This document shows positions 40,763 through 50,443 of a stretch of 64,000 bases of DNA, piece by piece. The stretch's first letter is position 1. Every line of letters begins with the position of its first letter. This DNA is from Psychrobacter urativorans (GTDB lineage: Bacteria > Pseudomonadota > Gammaproteobacteria > Pseudomonadales > Moraxellaceae). Both the position numbers and the translations under genes were made by a program. Location: the NCBI RefSeq assembly GCF_001298525.1, contig NZ_CP012678.1, forward strand, positions 1,178,001-1,242,000. The letters are read 5' to 3'. The notes under the pieces are model-generated. The model was not told where the DNA came from. It did no database searches and saw only the letters and a program-made list of their open reading frames with translations.

Positions 40763-41059
40763 TTAAACAATCGGTGGTGGATTTGGCTTACCGTTTTCGC
40801 CATTCCAGTTCTCACGGGCATTCTCATCAAGATCAGCTGGCGTTTTAGGTTCCCACTTACCGTTTTCTTGCCATGTGGTGTCACCCCAATCCTCTTTTTC
40901 TTTTTCCTCCCAATCATCATAAGTCTGACTAGGATCAATACCGCGGCGCTTCATATCTGCCACTTGTTCTGCTAGCGTATGAAATTGTTCTGTATCGTGC
41001 ATGGTTTTTTCTAGTTTATCCATTTCTTGTTTGAGTTCTTCACGTTTTAAGCTATCCAT
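40763..41059 (-). CDS. Small acidic hypothetical protein
   Basis: A 98-residue protein, strongly charged: helical N-terminus MDSLKREELKQEMDKLEK, then an Asp/Glu/Trp-rich C-terminal half with DDWEEKEKEDWGD and a Pro-rich end (KPNPPPIV). ATG 41059 is supported by AAGGAG six bases upstream. No signal peptide, membrane helix or recognisable domain. It is transcribed alone. I do not recognise a family. Confidence 0.75.
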   Translation of the reverse strand: MDSLKREELKQEMDKLEKTMHDTEQFHTLAEQVADMKRRGIDPSQTYDDWEEKEKEDWGDTTWQENGKWEPKTPADLDENARENWNGENGKPNPPPIV

Positions 41060-41317
41060 CGTATTCTCCTTCAATATTAAAATATGCCCTTACTCGTATT
41101 TTACTTATCTATGGCTTAACTACTTCAGAAATTGAATTTTTGATGTGCACAAACAATAACTATATAACTTATTATCATTAGTCTTATGCGATTTAACAAT
41201 AGCGGACACGTATGCTTTATATTACAAAGCGTACGTGTCTACCGTACACTTTGTTAAAGAGAATGAGCTGTAAGTGAGAGAGGTTTAAGTGAGTTTAATG
41301 ACGCTTATGATTTGTCA

Positions 41318-42355
41318 TTATGAATGGGTTGTCGTTTTAAACGGACTGTCTTCATATAGTTTCTTTGCATAAAACGTGAGCTTCCAAAGCTCTTGCGACG
41401 CACGTGGACTCGCAGGCGTGAATTGAATCCAATTAGCGGCAAACAATAAGCGTTGTAACTTTGATAAGTCATCTTGACTTATTTGACAACGCGCAACAGC
41501 ATGGACGTTTGGCATCAGTTTTTTAATATCAGTATCCGCTCTAGCAGTAATCAGGCGATTGATACAACTTTGCAGTCCATAACTTGAAAAGGCTGAGGGA
41601 ATGGTGATTAAGGCGTGTAATATCTCGTGCCAGGTGCAGCGTAAACTCATCGTCACGTCAGTTAAATTACCGCCCTCATAAGCTTGGGCGCTGTACTGAA
41701 ACTCAAACGTTTCTGTTAAATTTAATTCTTTAGTCAAGCTATCAAAAATTTCGCTCACTTTAAGCGGATTATCCGCTTGCTTATTGCTGGTTTTAGCAGA
41801 TAACAGAGAAGCTGAAGACGATGTAATACTTGAGCGCATTGGAGAGATACTAGAAATATTAGAGGTACTAGAAGATGTATGAGCCTCATTTTCTCTTAAC
41901 CAGCTCAGGGCTGGATAGCGTTCAATCATACTTTCATAAGCGTTAATGAGCAGCCGATCAATCTCAACCGGGTTATCATAACGATAGATATCAATATTTT
42001 GTCTATCAACCAACCGTCTAAATTCCTTTAGCTGCGGGCTAATATCTGCATTTTCTTGATGGTTTTTCATTAATATCAGCATGGGTTTGAGCTTGGCTTT
42101 AGCACTCAAATAGCTCAAATGCATTTGGCTAACGCCTGTATTGTGCGTGGCACCATAACTGTCGCCCACCACGACCACAGTATAGTCGCAATCTTCAATA
42201 CATTGGCGCCCATAGAGCGCTGCGCGTGGGAGTTCACTTGAGACGTCAGAGGTCAAAAATGCACGGGTTTGAAAAAAAATTGCCAAGCGGTCTAATACCA
42301 ACGGCTGATCGTTAGCTGCGCATACCACATGAATATAATAGCGTCGATTAGACAA
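41318..42355 (-). CDS. DUF4062-like protein with Ser-rich linker
   Basis: About 345 residues. The N-terminal 110 residues resemble DUF4062: DVSSELPRAALYGRQCIEDCDYTVVVVGDSYG, LSYLSAKAKLKPMLILMK (split text). The family pattern '..CD..V...GD.YG....S...LEY..A...KP.L.F' is recognisable. A Ser/Thr-rich linker (about 160-190) separates it from a C-terminal domain of unknown type (IFDSLTKELNLTETFEFQYSAQ onward). The start is uncertain: TTG 42355 has AGGGG five bases upstream and sits at the natural domain boundary; an in-frame TTG at 42391 would add twelve residues. DUF4062 proteins are often linked to NTPases or signalling domains; here it stands alone. Confidence 0.7.
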   Translation of the reverse strand: MSNRRYYIHVVCAANDQPLVLDRLAIFFQTRAFLTSDVSSELPRAALYGRQCIEDCDYTVVVVGDSYGATHNTGVSQMHLSYLSAKAKLKPMLILMKNHQENADISPQLKEFRRLVDRQNIDIYRYDNPVEIDRLLINAYESMIERYPALSWLRENEAHTSSSTSNISSISPMRSSITSSSASLLSAKTSNKQADNPLKVSEIFDSLTKELNLTETFEFQYSAQAYEGGNLTDVTMSLRCTWHEILHALITIPSAFSSYGLQSCINRLITARADTDIKKLMPNVHAVARCQISQDDLSKLQRLLFAANWIQFTPASPRASQELWKLTFYAKKLYEDSPFKTTTHS

Positions 42356-42545
42356 AGTAACCCCTATGGCTTCGATAACAGCTGCAAACAAAACATCAAT
42401 ATTTCATATTTTTACTGGCTATAGCCTAGCACAATCTGAATAGAGCAGACACAATTTATCATCATTTTATCCTTATGACCTTGTTAAAGATAAGGATATT
42501 TAACGGTTAATGTATCTATTCTTTATTAAATATTCATATTGCTCA

Positions 42546-43460
42546 CTATACAACATATTGGATCTGTATTCGCGCCCCTAACAAGCGCTGAACTAAGCCA
42601 TTAAGCTGATTATCATACTTACTAGCATAAAAGATTAAAGGGTAACTGCTATAGTCATGAGGACTGTCCGTTTGCTCTATCTGTGCTACAGGGTTTTGTG
42701 CAGCAAGCAATCCACGATGAGCCAGTAAAGACTGCACACGTGCGGCGATGGCATGACCTGAATCCAGTATTTGGATAGAGAGCTGGAGCGCCTCAATTTC
42801 GTCCATTAAAAAATCTTTAAAAAAGGGATAATGCGTACAGCCTAATACTAAACAGTCAATATCATCATCTGCAAACTGCTGCACTTGCTGTCGTAAGTGC
42901 TTAGCGGTTTCAGAGATTTTGGGCATACCCGCTTCTACCCACGGCACCAAATTGGGATCAAAATACTTGGTCACTATCGTGTGATTCGGGACGGCAATAT
43001 CAGCAATCACTTGATTAAGCAGCGTGCCATTTAAAGTCGCTTTGGTTGCCAATACCGCGACATGACCACTTTGGCTCGTCAATACGGCAGGTTTGAGCGC
43101 CGGCACTAAACCGACAATAGGCAGCTGTGGATACTGCTGACGAGCAGCGTCTAAGGCGTAAGCAGAAGCACTGTTGCAGGCGATAACGATCAGCTTGCAA
43201 CCTTGCTGATAGAGCCATTCTACTGCCGTCAACGTCAACGCTTGAATGTCGTCGCTATCCCGATTGCCATAAGGCACATGTAAGGTATCTGCATAATAAA
43301 CATAACGCTCAGCCGGTAGCTGCTCTGCTAAATGCTTATAAATAGATAAGCCACCCACTCCAGAATCAAATAATCCAATAGGAGCATCACGATCTTGGTT
43401 AAGAGCTTTTTTATCAGTATTGTTTTTATGAATATTAGCTGTTAATGCTTGCGGCTTCAT
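42546..43460 (-). CDS. murI: Glutamate racemase
   Basis: A 304-residue cofactor-independent racemase supplying D-glutamate for peptidoglycan. The two catalytic cysteines are Cys95 in VIACNSASA and Cys208 in LGCTHYPFF; GLFDSGVGGLSI is at 29-40. The 27 residues before that motif are an extension with no known role; a later start is possible but I see no better ribosome-binding site. Single gene. Confidence 0.94.
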   Translation of the reverse strand: MKPQALTANIHKNNTDKKALNQDRDAPIGLFDSGVGGLSIYKHLAEQLPAERYVYYADTLHVPYGNRDSDDIQALTLTAVEWLYQQGCKLIVIACNSASAYALDAARQQYPQLPIVGLVPALKPAVLTSQSGHVAVLATKATLNGTLLNQVIADIAVPNHTIVTKYFDPNLVPWVEAGMPKISETAKHLRQQVQQFADDDIDCLVLGCTHYPFFKDFLMDEIEALQLSIQILDSGHAIAARVQSLLAHRGLLAAQNPVAQIEQTDSPHDYSSYPLIFYASKYDNQLNGLVQRLLGARIQIQYVV

Positions 43461-43558
43461 GGATAATTTAACCTAGCAAAGGAATATTATAAAAAGTCTT
43501 ATTTTAGCACCATTCACTAGGCATACCGCGACAAGTTAAGGACTATTCAATAGGCTCA

Positions 43559-44242
43559 TTAGCGAGTTGGCACGGACAACGCATAAGAGTTATCACCACT
43601 TTGCAACGTTAAAATAGTTTCCCCATTTTGTTCCTTTAAGTCACCAATTTCGGTGAGATGATAAAAGGCATTGCGACCAATAAGTGCCATCAAGCCATTA
43701 CGAACCAACATATAGGGGCGTACTTGTCCCTCATTGGCTTCAGTATTATTAGTTTTAATGTTATTAGCTTCAATATCGTTAGGTTGATAAGCGCGTAAAC
43801 TAATTTGATGCTCATCATCTAAACGTACCACATCACAAGTAGTCGTGGTAAATTCAAGCCAACTGATACCGTCTTCAATAACAATACCGACATCATTAAT
43901 CAATAAGGGAACATCTTCAACTTGGATACGCAGTTTTTGTACCGGCGTCTTTAAAAAATACTCAATCATACCGTCATTATCTTCTTGCCATAAAATAGTG
44001 GCAAATAAACTGACCAATGACTCACGAGTTATTTTCCCGCCCTCATGCCACCATTCACCATTGGCTTTAATGACCAAATCCATATCGGCGACTTGTTCAG
44101 GATGCCATTTTTCAAGTGGTGGGATGGAGCGACCTTGACGGGTACTGGCAGTAGACTTCAGGTATTGGTCGAGAGCATCCACACTATTGAGGCTCTGTGT
44201 CAAAATTTGTCCGCTGTTCACGGCATTTATGTTATCAGTCAT
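43559..44242 (-). CDS. DUF1285 domain protein
   Basis: About 227 residues. After a 35-residue variable lead comes PPLEKWHPEQVADMDLVIKANGEWWHEGGKI, then SLFATILWQEDNDGMIEYFLKTPVQKLRIQVEDVPLLI, the DUF1285 signature (text split for brevity; key pattern 'G.W.H.G..I.R..LV..F..IL..E..G.Y.L.TP'). The function is unknown; the structure-based family name is all that is established. ATG 44242 follows TAGGAGCTTGTGTG; the in-frame GTG just before it (44245) is less likely. Confidence 0.85.
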   Translation of the reverse strand: MTDNINAVNSGQILTQSLNSVDALDQYLKSTASTRQGRSIPPLEKWHPEQVADMDLVIKANGEWWHEGGKITRESLVSLFATILWQEDNDGMIEYFLKTPVQKLRIQVEDVPLLINDVGIVIEDGISWLEFTTTTCDVVRLDDEHQISLRAYQPNDIEANNIKTNNTEANEGQVRPYMLVRNGLMALIGRNAFYHLTEIGDLKEQNGETILTLQSGDNSYALSVPTR

Positions 44243-44717
44243 CACACAAGCTCCTAATATTAATCAAAGTTTGCAATATCCAGCATTACTATTCATTTTA
44301 GTTTCGGGTATGATAAAGCAATATAGACGTTGTTCGCTCATCACATCCATATAACCTTAGCACTGAATAACCTTAACACTGATATTTATCCATGCATGTC
44401 GTGTTTGTAGGTCTTTTCTTTTATAATGAGTAACGATTTTTCGTTCAAGTAACCGCATCAGTATTGTTTTAATCATCCTTTTCGCGTTATATATTGATAT
44501 TATCTCAATGCTAGTTTTCAATGCTAATGCTTAATGCTAGTTCCGATAGCACCTTTTCAATATCATCTTTTTATAAACAACGTTGTCAATTGATACTATC
44601 AAAACCATTTTTATCGGGCAGCCATTTGTCTGAAAGTGACCTTTAGAACAAGCTTTACTATTCAATTGTTCTAAAGCGTATATCCGCAGATTAGCCACTA
44701 AAAGTTTAGGAGTAGGT
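44243..44717. other. Divergent intergenic region DUF1285 / ETF-QO
   Basis: About 475 bases without a credible gene. Slightly repetitive text around 44510-44540 (ATGCTAGTT, AATGCTTAATGC) is noted. It should carry both promoters. Confidence 0.5.
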
Positions 44718-46520
44718 ATGCAAGAGCAAGATAATCCGAATCCAGTCCTTGGTGCTGAGACCATCGATACTGAAGCCGCCATCACGGAACCATCATTAAC
44801 TGAAGCACCGTCGGTCGAACCCTTAGCTGTTGAAGAAGCACCGCCACTTGTGAGTGCTGAGCCTGAGATTGAGCGTGAATCAATGGAATTCGATGTTCTT
44901 ATCGTTGGCGGTGGACCTGCAGGGCTGTCAGCGGCTATTCGTTTGCGCCAGCTTGCTATTGAAGCCGGTAATGAAAATTTTACCGTATGTTTGGTCGAAA
45001 AAGGCTCTGAGTTTGGGGCGCATACCTTATCCGGTGCGGTTATTGAGACACGTGCATTAGATGAGCTGATTCCTGATTGGAAGGAAAAAGGCGCACCATT
45101 GAACGTTCCCGCCATTGAAGATCGGGTCTATATGCTCGGCTCAGCAACCAAAGCCACCAAGCTTATGGATTCTATCATTCCAGAAAGTATGCACAATAAA
45201 GGCAACTATATTGTCTCTCTCGGTAATGTCGTGCGCTGGTTGGCTCAGCAAGCGGAAGAGTTAGAGGTGATGATGTTCCCAGGCTTTGCCGCTGCTGATA
45301 TTTTATATAATGACGATGGTTCCGTGAAAGGTATTTTAACCGGTGATATGGGTGTGGCAGCAAGCGGTGATGCTAAAGCCAGCTTTGAGGCTGGTTATGA
45401 GCTATTAGCAAAATATACTATCTTTGCTGAAGGTAGCCGTGGGCACTTGGGCAAACGCCTTATCAGCCGCTTTAGCTTAGATAAATACTCTGACCCACAG
45501 CATTATGGTATCGGTCTTAAAGAGCTGTGGGAAGTGCCACCTGAACAACATGAGCAAGGCGTGGTCATGCATGGTTCAGGTTGGCCGCTCAGTGATACTG
45601 GTTCTACCGGTGGTTGGTGGTTGTATTTTGATGAAAACAACCAAGTCAGCTTTGGTTTGATTGTCGATTTGTCTTATTCTAATCCGTATATGTCGCCGTT
45701 TGATGAGTTGCAACGCTTAAAACTACACCCCTTAATTCGTAATATTTTAGAAGGTGGCAAGCGTCTCTCTTACGGTGCGCGGGCATTAACCAAAGGTGGA
45801 TTTAATTCTTTGCCAAGACTGACCTTCCCTGGCGGCGTATTGGTTGGTGATGAAGCAGGTTTCTTAAACCCTGCCAAAATCAAGGGCACGCACACGTCTA
45901 TGAAATCAGGCATGCTTGCTGCCGAAGCCATTTATGAAGCAGTCGTTGCTGAGCGTCAGCATGATGAAGTGCTCGATTATACCTTGAAGTATAAACACTC
46001 TTGGCTCTATGAAGACAATCATGCAGCGCGTAACTTTGCCCCAGCCATTCATAGAATGGGCACTTGGATGGGCGGTGCATTTAACTTCATTGAGCAGACG
46101 TTACTCGCGGGTAAAATGCCGCTGACGATTCATGATAATCAAAAAGACTATGCTCAACTTGAGCGTGCCGACCATGCTTATCAGCCGGATTATCCTAAAC
46201 CTGATGGTAAGCTGGTGTTTGATAAGCTCTCATCGGTCTTTATCTCGAATACCAATCATACTGAAGATCAGCCATCGCACCTAAAACTGACCGATCCTAC
46301 TGTACCGATTTCGATTAACTTACCTCTATATGCTGAGCCAGCACGCTTGTACTGTCCGGCTGGTGTTTATGAAGTGGTAAAAGATGCCGAAGGCGCAAAG
46401 TTTGTGATTAATGCGCAAAACTGTGTGCATTGCAAAACCTGTGATATTAAAGATCCCTCACAGAATATCACTTGGGTTGCCCCTGAAGGCGGCGGCGGCC
46501 CTAACTACCCTAATATGTAA
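44718..46520 (+). CDS. Electron transfer flavoprotein-ubiquinone oxidoreductase
   Basis: A 600-residue inner-membrane-associated flavoprotein that passes electrons from ETF to ubiquinone. An acidic, Glu/Pro-rich N-terminal extension (about 55 residues) precedes FDVLIVGGGPAGLSAAIRL (FAD). Then come GAHTLSGAVIETRAL, the FAD-binding GGVLVGDEAGFLNPAKIKG and a C-terminal 4Fe-4S ferredoxin-like segment: RLYCPAGVYE, then NCVHCKTCDIKDP, ending EGGGGPNYPNM, which is diagnostic. It completes the route from FadAB-linked acyl-CoA dehydrogenation to the quinone pool. No ETF alpha/beta genes are visible nearby. GGAGTAGGT precedes the ATG. Confidence 0.95.
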   Translation: MQEQDNPNPVLGAETIDTEAAITEPSLTEAPSVEPLAVEEAPPLVSAEPEIERESMEFDVLIVGGGPAGLSAAIRLRQLAIEAGNENFTVCLVEKGSEFGAHTLSGAVIETRALDELIPDWKEKGAPLNVPAIEDRVYMLGSATKATKLMDSIIPESMHNKGNYIVSLGNVVRWLAQQAEELEVMMFPGFAAADILYNDDGSVKGILTGDMGVAASGDAKASFEAGYELLAKYTIFAEGSRGHLGKRLISRFSLDKYSDPQHYGIGLKELWEVPPEQHEQGVVMHGSGWPLSDTGSTGGWWLYFDENNQVSFGLIVDLSYSNPYMSPFDELQRLKLHPLIRNILEGGKRLSYGARALTKGGFNSLPRLTFPGGVLVGDEAGFLNPAKIKGTHTSMKSGMLAAEAIYEAVVAERQHDEVLDYTLKYKHSWLYEDNHAARNFAPAIHRMGTWMGGAFNFIEQTLLAGKMPLTIHDNQKDYAQLERADHAYQPDYPKPDGKLVFDKLSSVFISNTNHTEDQPSHLKLTDPTVPISINLPLYAEPARLYCPAGVYEVVKDAEGAKFVINAQNCVHCKTCDIKDPSQNITWVAPEGGGGPNYPNM

Positions 46521-46550
46521 TGTATATCTTTATACTCATTTAAACGTTAT

Positions 46551-46593
46551 AAAAAATCGCCCTTAGCAATTGTTTAGCTAAGGGCGATTTTTT
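46551..46593. terminator. Rho-independent terminator after ETF-QO
   Basis: AAAAAATCGCCCTTAGC (46551-46567) pairs with GCTAAGGGCGATTTTTT (46577-46593), a 17-bp stem. Confidence 0.92.
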
Positions 46594-46646
46594 TAACCTT
46601 TTTTTTAATCTTAAAATATCAGATAACGCTCAAACAAAAATTCAGC

Positions 46647-46966
46647 TTAATCTTTCCATTCCTCACGATTGACTTCATTCTTAAGTTTTCTAAAATTGTC
46701 AGGATGAAATTTGATTTGCTCAGCCGTTTTACCTTCTTCAAAGCCGGCATTCATAATCACGTAATACTTTAAATACGACTAGCAATAAAATAATAATCGA
46801 CGCCGTTATTGTACAAATGATCAAATTGTCCAAACTGCATAAAACGCATGACAATTATAAAGGATAACCCCACCCCAATCAGTACAAACATGAGCAGTCC
46901 GTACCACGGATTACTCGCAATCAGCCAATCATTATTACCCCAGATAATACTGACACCGTAGTTCAC
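46647..46966 (-). pseudogene. Possible frame-disrupted small membrane protein gene
   Basis: Two abutting minus-strand frames are suggestive. The upstream one (46769-46966, 65 codons) encodes MNYGVSIIWGNNDWL... with one or two hydrophobic segments and stops at 46769. The downstream one, in another frame (open 46647-46778), encodes MNAGFEEGKTAEQIKFHPDN and ends NREEWKD, well formed for a soluble tail. The two frames overlap by about ten bases, so one small indel near 46769-46778 would join them into a protein of roughly 105 residues. Alternatively they are two tiny genes, or neither is real. No strong ribosome-binding site was seen. Confidence 0.35.
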
Positions 46967-47190
46967 GATGCTATTTTAAAAAACATTACCAGCTGTATGG
47001 TTATGATTTTTCTTGGTCGCTTTACGGGCTTTATTTTTTGAATCAGTATTAATTCCGAGTTATAAAAATTAAGATGTTCATTATTCTTAAAGCCATTATA
47101 AGAATAAGGTTTTTCAATATATAGTTGATAATTTTAACAATTTTCCCAATCGTAAAAATGCTAAATAGAGAGAGCTACTGCTATACATAC

Positions 47191-47257
47191 ATTTAGTTAC
47201 AAAAAGTAATTTAAACTTACTTATTGTGAATTAGTCAAATTTTGTATATATTCCTAA
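47191..47257 (+). promoter_or_regulatory. Promoter region of symporter operon 1 (shared with operon 2)
   Basis: TTGTGA at 47224-47229 and TATATT at 47247-47252 are separated by exactly 17 bases, giving a good sigma-70 promoter. Transcription would start near 47259, about 308 bases before the DUF485 gene. The stretch 47191-47257 matches 49847-49913 in 59 of 67 positions (counted by hand), and a second similar block lies in the leader at 47269-47333. Confidence 0.7.
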
Positions 47258-47566
47258 CCAAGACAAGAATTATCGTTTTAATCGATATTAGCGCAGAAAT
47301 CATCAAATGATTAGATAATATGGTCAGGAAGACAAGAGATAAGATGACAATGGAATGTCAGCACAACCGACCCTCCTGTAGCACAAGCCAAAACACAGAC
47401 GATAAAAGTCTGCTTGTAATGGACTTCTCTCTTTATATTTTGCCAATTTTCCCTGACATTTAACATTGCTTTTTTATCCTAGTATCACGCTCTAGATAAA
47501 TTGAACAATGCAAAACCCCATTTGGAACAGCCGTCCATAGTTGGACAAAACAATAAGGAGTTGGTT
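47258..47566 (+). promoter_or_regulatory. Long 5' leader of symporter operon 1
   Basis: About 308 untranslated bases between the promoter and the DUF485 ATG. The block 47269-47333 (TATCGTTTTAAT ... TCAGGAAGAC) is related to 49924-49987 in the second operon. The remaining leader is not obviously shared. No known riboswitch was recognised. Confidence 0.5.
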
Positions 47567-47899
47567 ATGGATGATTCACAAGTACAGCGAATTCTCAATA
47601 ATCCAAAGTTTCAAGAGATGGTCAGCAAAAAACGTCGATTGAGTTGGACATTAACGGCAATCATGCTATTCGTCTACGTCGGTTTTATGCTGTTGGTTGG
47701 CTACAATAAACCGTTTTTAGCAAGCTCATTTAGTGGTGGTATCACAACTTGGGGTATTCCTCTAGGTTTAGGCATCATTGTACTGTCATTTATTCTATGT
47801 GGCGTATATTCCTATATTGCCAATAACACGCTTGATCCGCTCAATAAAGAAACTCTCAAGGAAATTGAGGCCATTGCGCATGAAAAAGGAGCGAATTAA
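47567..47899 (+). CDS. DUF485 small inner-membrane protein
   Basis: A 110-residue protein with two transmembrane helices (about 24-45 and 60-83), beginning [19 protein letters not shown] and containing [20 protein letters not shown], the DUF485 (YjcH-like) pattern. YjcH-type genes are cotranscribed with the acetate permease actP in many proteobacteria. ATG 47567 is chosen because AAGGAG lies six bases upstream; an in-frame ATG at 47501 lacks one. The stop at 47899 is followed at once by the actP start. Confidence 0.88.
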   Translation: MDDSQVQRILNNPKFQEMVSKKRRLSWTLTAIMLFVYVGFMLLVGYNKPFLASSFSGGITTWGIPLGLGIIVLSFILCGVYSYIANNTLDPLNKETLKEIEAIAHEKGAN

Positions 47900-47900
47900 G

Positions 47901-49616
47901 ATGAAAGGATCGTCACTTAGAGCGATATCAATCGCACTTGTAGGTCTGTGTTGCTATACCGTCGCTGTTGCTGGTCCTGATTTGGGTGCTGCAGAGCAAC
48001 AAGCCACCAACTGGCCTGCGATTATCATGTTTATGATTTTTGTTGGCTTTACGCTGTTAATTACCAAATGGGCGGCTGGGCAAACTCAGTCAACTGAAGA
48101 TTTTTATACTGCAGGCGGCGGAATTAGTGGCTTTCAAAACGGTTTAGCGATTGCCGGTGACTATATGTCAGCCGCATCCTTCCTTGGTATTTCAGCGTTG
48201 GTGTTCAGTTCAGGCTTCGACGGCTTACTCTACTCACTTGGTTTCATGGTCGGTTGGCCTATTGTATTATTTCTGATTGCGGAACGCTTACGAAATCTGG
48301 GTAAATTCAATTTATCAGATGTGGTGTCCTTTCGTTTAGAAGAAAAGCCGGTACGAACGCTGGCTGCCTGTAGCTCCTTAGTGGTGGTTGCTTTTTATCT
48401 GATTGCGCAGATGGTTGGTGCAGGTCAGTTGATTAAGCTACTCTTTGGTTTGAACTATAATATTGCCGTGGTGGTAGTAGGCTTGTTGATGACCGCCTAT
48501 GTTCTATTTGGTGGCATGCTAGCAACCACTTGGGTACAAATCATTAAAGCGGTGATGTTGCTAAGTGGTGCGACTTTCATGGCATTTATGGTTATGAAAT
48601 CCGTTGATTTTAGCTTTAGTAATATGTTCACTCAAGCAATCGGTGTGTATAGCGAAGCGCATAAAACAGGGATGGGTGATGCGCTCAAAATTATGGGACC
48701 TGGTAAGCTCACTGAAAACCCAATTGATGCGCTATCACTTGGTCTTGCGCTCATGTTCGGTACCGCAGGATTACCGCATATCTTGATGCGCTTTTTCACG
48801 GTAAAAGATGCCAAAGAAGCACGTAAATCTGTTGTGGTTGCCACAGGATTCATCGGTTACTTCTACTTATTGACCTTCATTATTGGTTTTGGCGCGATTC
48901 TTTTTGTTGCTAACAACCCACAGTTTCTTGACCTTGCAAAAATGGCAGTGACTGGTAAATTAGAGTTGGTTGGCGGTAACAACATGGCGGCTATTCACTT
49001 AAGTGAAGCGCTAGGTGGCGATTTATTCATGGGCTTTATCTCAGCTGTCGCGTTTGCAACCATCCTTGCGGTAGTAGCAGGCTTGACGCTTTCAGGGGTA
49101 TCGGCTATTTCGCATGACTTATATGCCAACGTATTCAAAAAAGGTCAAACCACGCCTGAATCTGAAATGAAAGTATCAAGATATGCCACTTTAGGTTTGG
49201 CGGTCTTTGCGATGATTTTAGGAATTTTGTTTGAAAAACAAAACGTTGCATTTATGGTCGGCTTAGCCTTCTCAGTAGCCGCTTGTGCCAACTTCCCTGT
49301 TTTAGTACTGTCTATGTTCTGGAAAGGTTTAACCACGCGCGGTGCGGTGATCGGCGGTATTGTCGGTCTAGTAGGCGCTGTTGGCTTGATCGTTTTATCA
49401 AAAGCCGTTTGGGTCGATACACTTGGTATTTCTGAGACTGCGCCAAACCCATTTAATGGTCCAGCATTGTTTGCGATGCCACTATCATTCCTATGCTGCT
49501 GGTTCTTCTCGATCACTGATAAATCAGCACGTGCAGAAAAAGAACGTAAAGCATTCGATGCTCAGTTCGTGCGCTCACAAACAGGTATTGGTATCTCTGG
49601 TGCATCTGACCACTAA
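47901..49616 (+). CDS. actP: Cation:acetate symporter, sodium:solute symporter family
   Basis: A 571-residue SSF transporter with a signal-like first segment ([18 protein letters not shown] ... VAVAG) and about 13 hydrophobic helices. Diagnostic text: [84 protein letters not shown] and [20 protein letters not shown] (key pattern of ActP). ActP imports acetate and other short carboxylates with Na+ or H+ in characterised bacteria. ATG 47901 follows the DUF485 stop by one base, and AAAAAGGAG lies within the end of the upstream gene, so translation is probably coupled. Confidence 0.92.
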   Translation: MKGSSLRAISIALVGLCCYTVAVAGPDLGAAEQQATNWPAIIMFMIFVGFTLLITKWAAGQTQSTEDFYTAGGGISGFQNGLAIAGDYMSAASFLGISALVFSSGFDGLLYSLGFMVGWPIVLFLIAERLRNLGKFNLSDVVSFRLEEKPVRTLAACSSLVVVAFYLIAQMVGAGQLIKLLFGLNYNIAVVVVGLLMTAYVLFGGMLATTWVQIIKAVMLLSGATFMAFMVMKSVDFSFSNMFTQAIGVYSEAHKTGMGDALKIMGPGKLTENPIDALSLGLALMFGTAGLPHILMRFFTVKDAKEARKSVVVATGFIGYFYLLTFIIGFGAILFVANNPQFLDLAKMAVTGKLELVGGNNMAAIHLSEALGGDLFMGFISAVAFATILAVVAGLTLSGVSAISHDLYANVFKKGQTTPESEMKVSRYATLGLAVFAMILGILFEKQNVAFMVGLAFSVAACANFPVLVLSMFWKGLTTRGAVIGGIVGLVGAVGLIVLSKAVWVDTLGISETAPNPFNGPALFAMPLSFLCCWFFSITDKSARAEKERKAFDAQFVRSQTGIGISGASDH

Positions 49617-49652
49617 TGGATTAAGACTGGCTTAGTTATTATTAAGCCACCC

Positions 49653-49690
49653 ATCACTCACAGGCAATTGCTTGTGAGTGATTTTTTTTG
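49653..49690 (+). terminator. Rho-independent terminator of actP operon
   Basis: ATCACTCACA (49653-49662) pairs with TGTGAGTGAT (49673-49682), extended by GGCA/TTGC-like pairing in the loop, followed by a T-run. Nearly the same hairpin follows the second symporter operon (52612-52650). Confidence 0.9.
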
Positions 49691-49846
49691 TCTCAGGGTT
49701 GCTAGTAACAGCCTCTATTTTTTTATGGTTAAGATAAGAGCTGTTCTAAGACAATAGCGGTGCTAAGAAAATAGTTTCTCTATTTTGTCTATGCGGTTTT
49801 TTAGCTGCAACAGACTAGCGAATTTTATTATTTCTACTAAGTAAAT
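49691..49846. other. Spacer between symporter operons
   Basis: AT-rich, no credible gene; runs into the second operon's promoter. Confidence 0.5.
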
Positions 49847-49913
49847 ATTTAGTTACAAAAAGTAAATCGAACTTACTCATTGTTAATTAGTCGATTTTTG
49901 TATATATTCTTAA
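49847..49913 (+). promoter_or_regulatory. Promoter region of symporter operon 2 (shared with operon 1)
   Basis: TTGTTA at 49880-49885 and TATATT at 49903-49908 with a 17-base spacer. It aligns without gaps to 47191-47257; the -10 hexamer and spacing are identical. Transcription would start near 49915. Confidence 0.7.
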
Positions 49914-50443
49914 TAAGCCAATTACTATCGTTTTAATGCCTATTGGCACAAAAATGATTAAATGATTGAAGACATCGTTAGGAAGACGGAATAAATAATA
50001 AAACAGAGACGTGTTAGGCATGACAAATTTCTTCTATAAATACCAAAAAATATAGACGATGTTTTTAATTCAATGCCTAAACGCAACATTATACCGTTAT
50101 TAGCATTTTTATTTTTAGACAATTGGCAGAATGATTAAATAGTTTACTTTTTAACGGCGCTTAATGGCACTGAGCCTATTGCTAGTTATTTCTTATACAG
50201 CTTTTACTTTCTAAGAAATAATTAAACATTTGCTCTATTTTTTTGGAATTTTGATTAGCAATGCAAGTTAGTCATGTGAGTGGATTATTTGGTTTTAACC
50301 GTTTATTAAACAAGATTGATGCGTGTCACCTTATGCTTGTTACATAGACAGAAGATGGCACGACGCAATAGAGGCTAAACCACCACAACTTGCTAAATTT
50401 AAACCAATGATCTTTTTTTATGTCAGGCAAAAGGAGTTGTCCT
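49914..50443 (+). promoter_or_regulatory. Very long 5' leader of symporter operon 2
   Basis: About 530 bases without a credible gene precede the DUF4212 ATG. The first part (49924-49987, ending TTAGGAAGAC) resembles the first operon's leader. A frame at 50323-50589 overlaps the DUF4212 gene and lacks support. A second promoter closer to the gene is possible. Confidence 0.5.

Noticed and set aside
44537..45115. 192-codon open frame antisense to the ETF-QO start
   Set aside because: It is the complement of the Glu/Pro-rich N-terminal extension and FAD motif of a clear gene; composition is Ser/Ala-rich and non-homologous.
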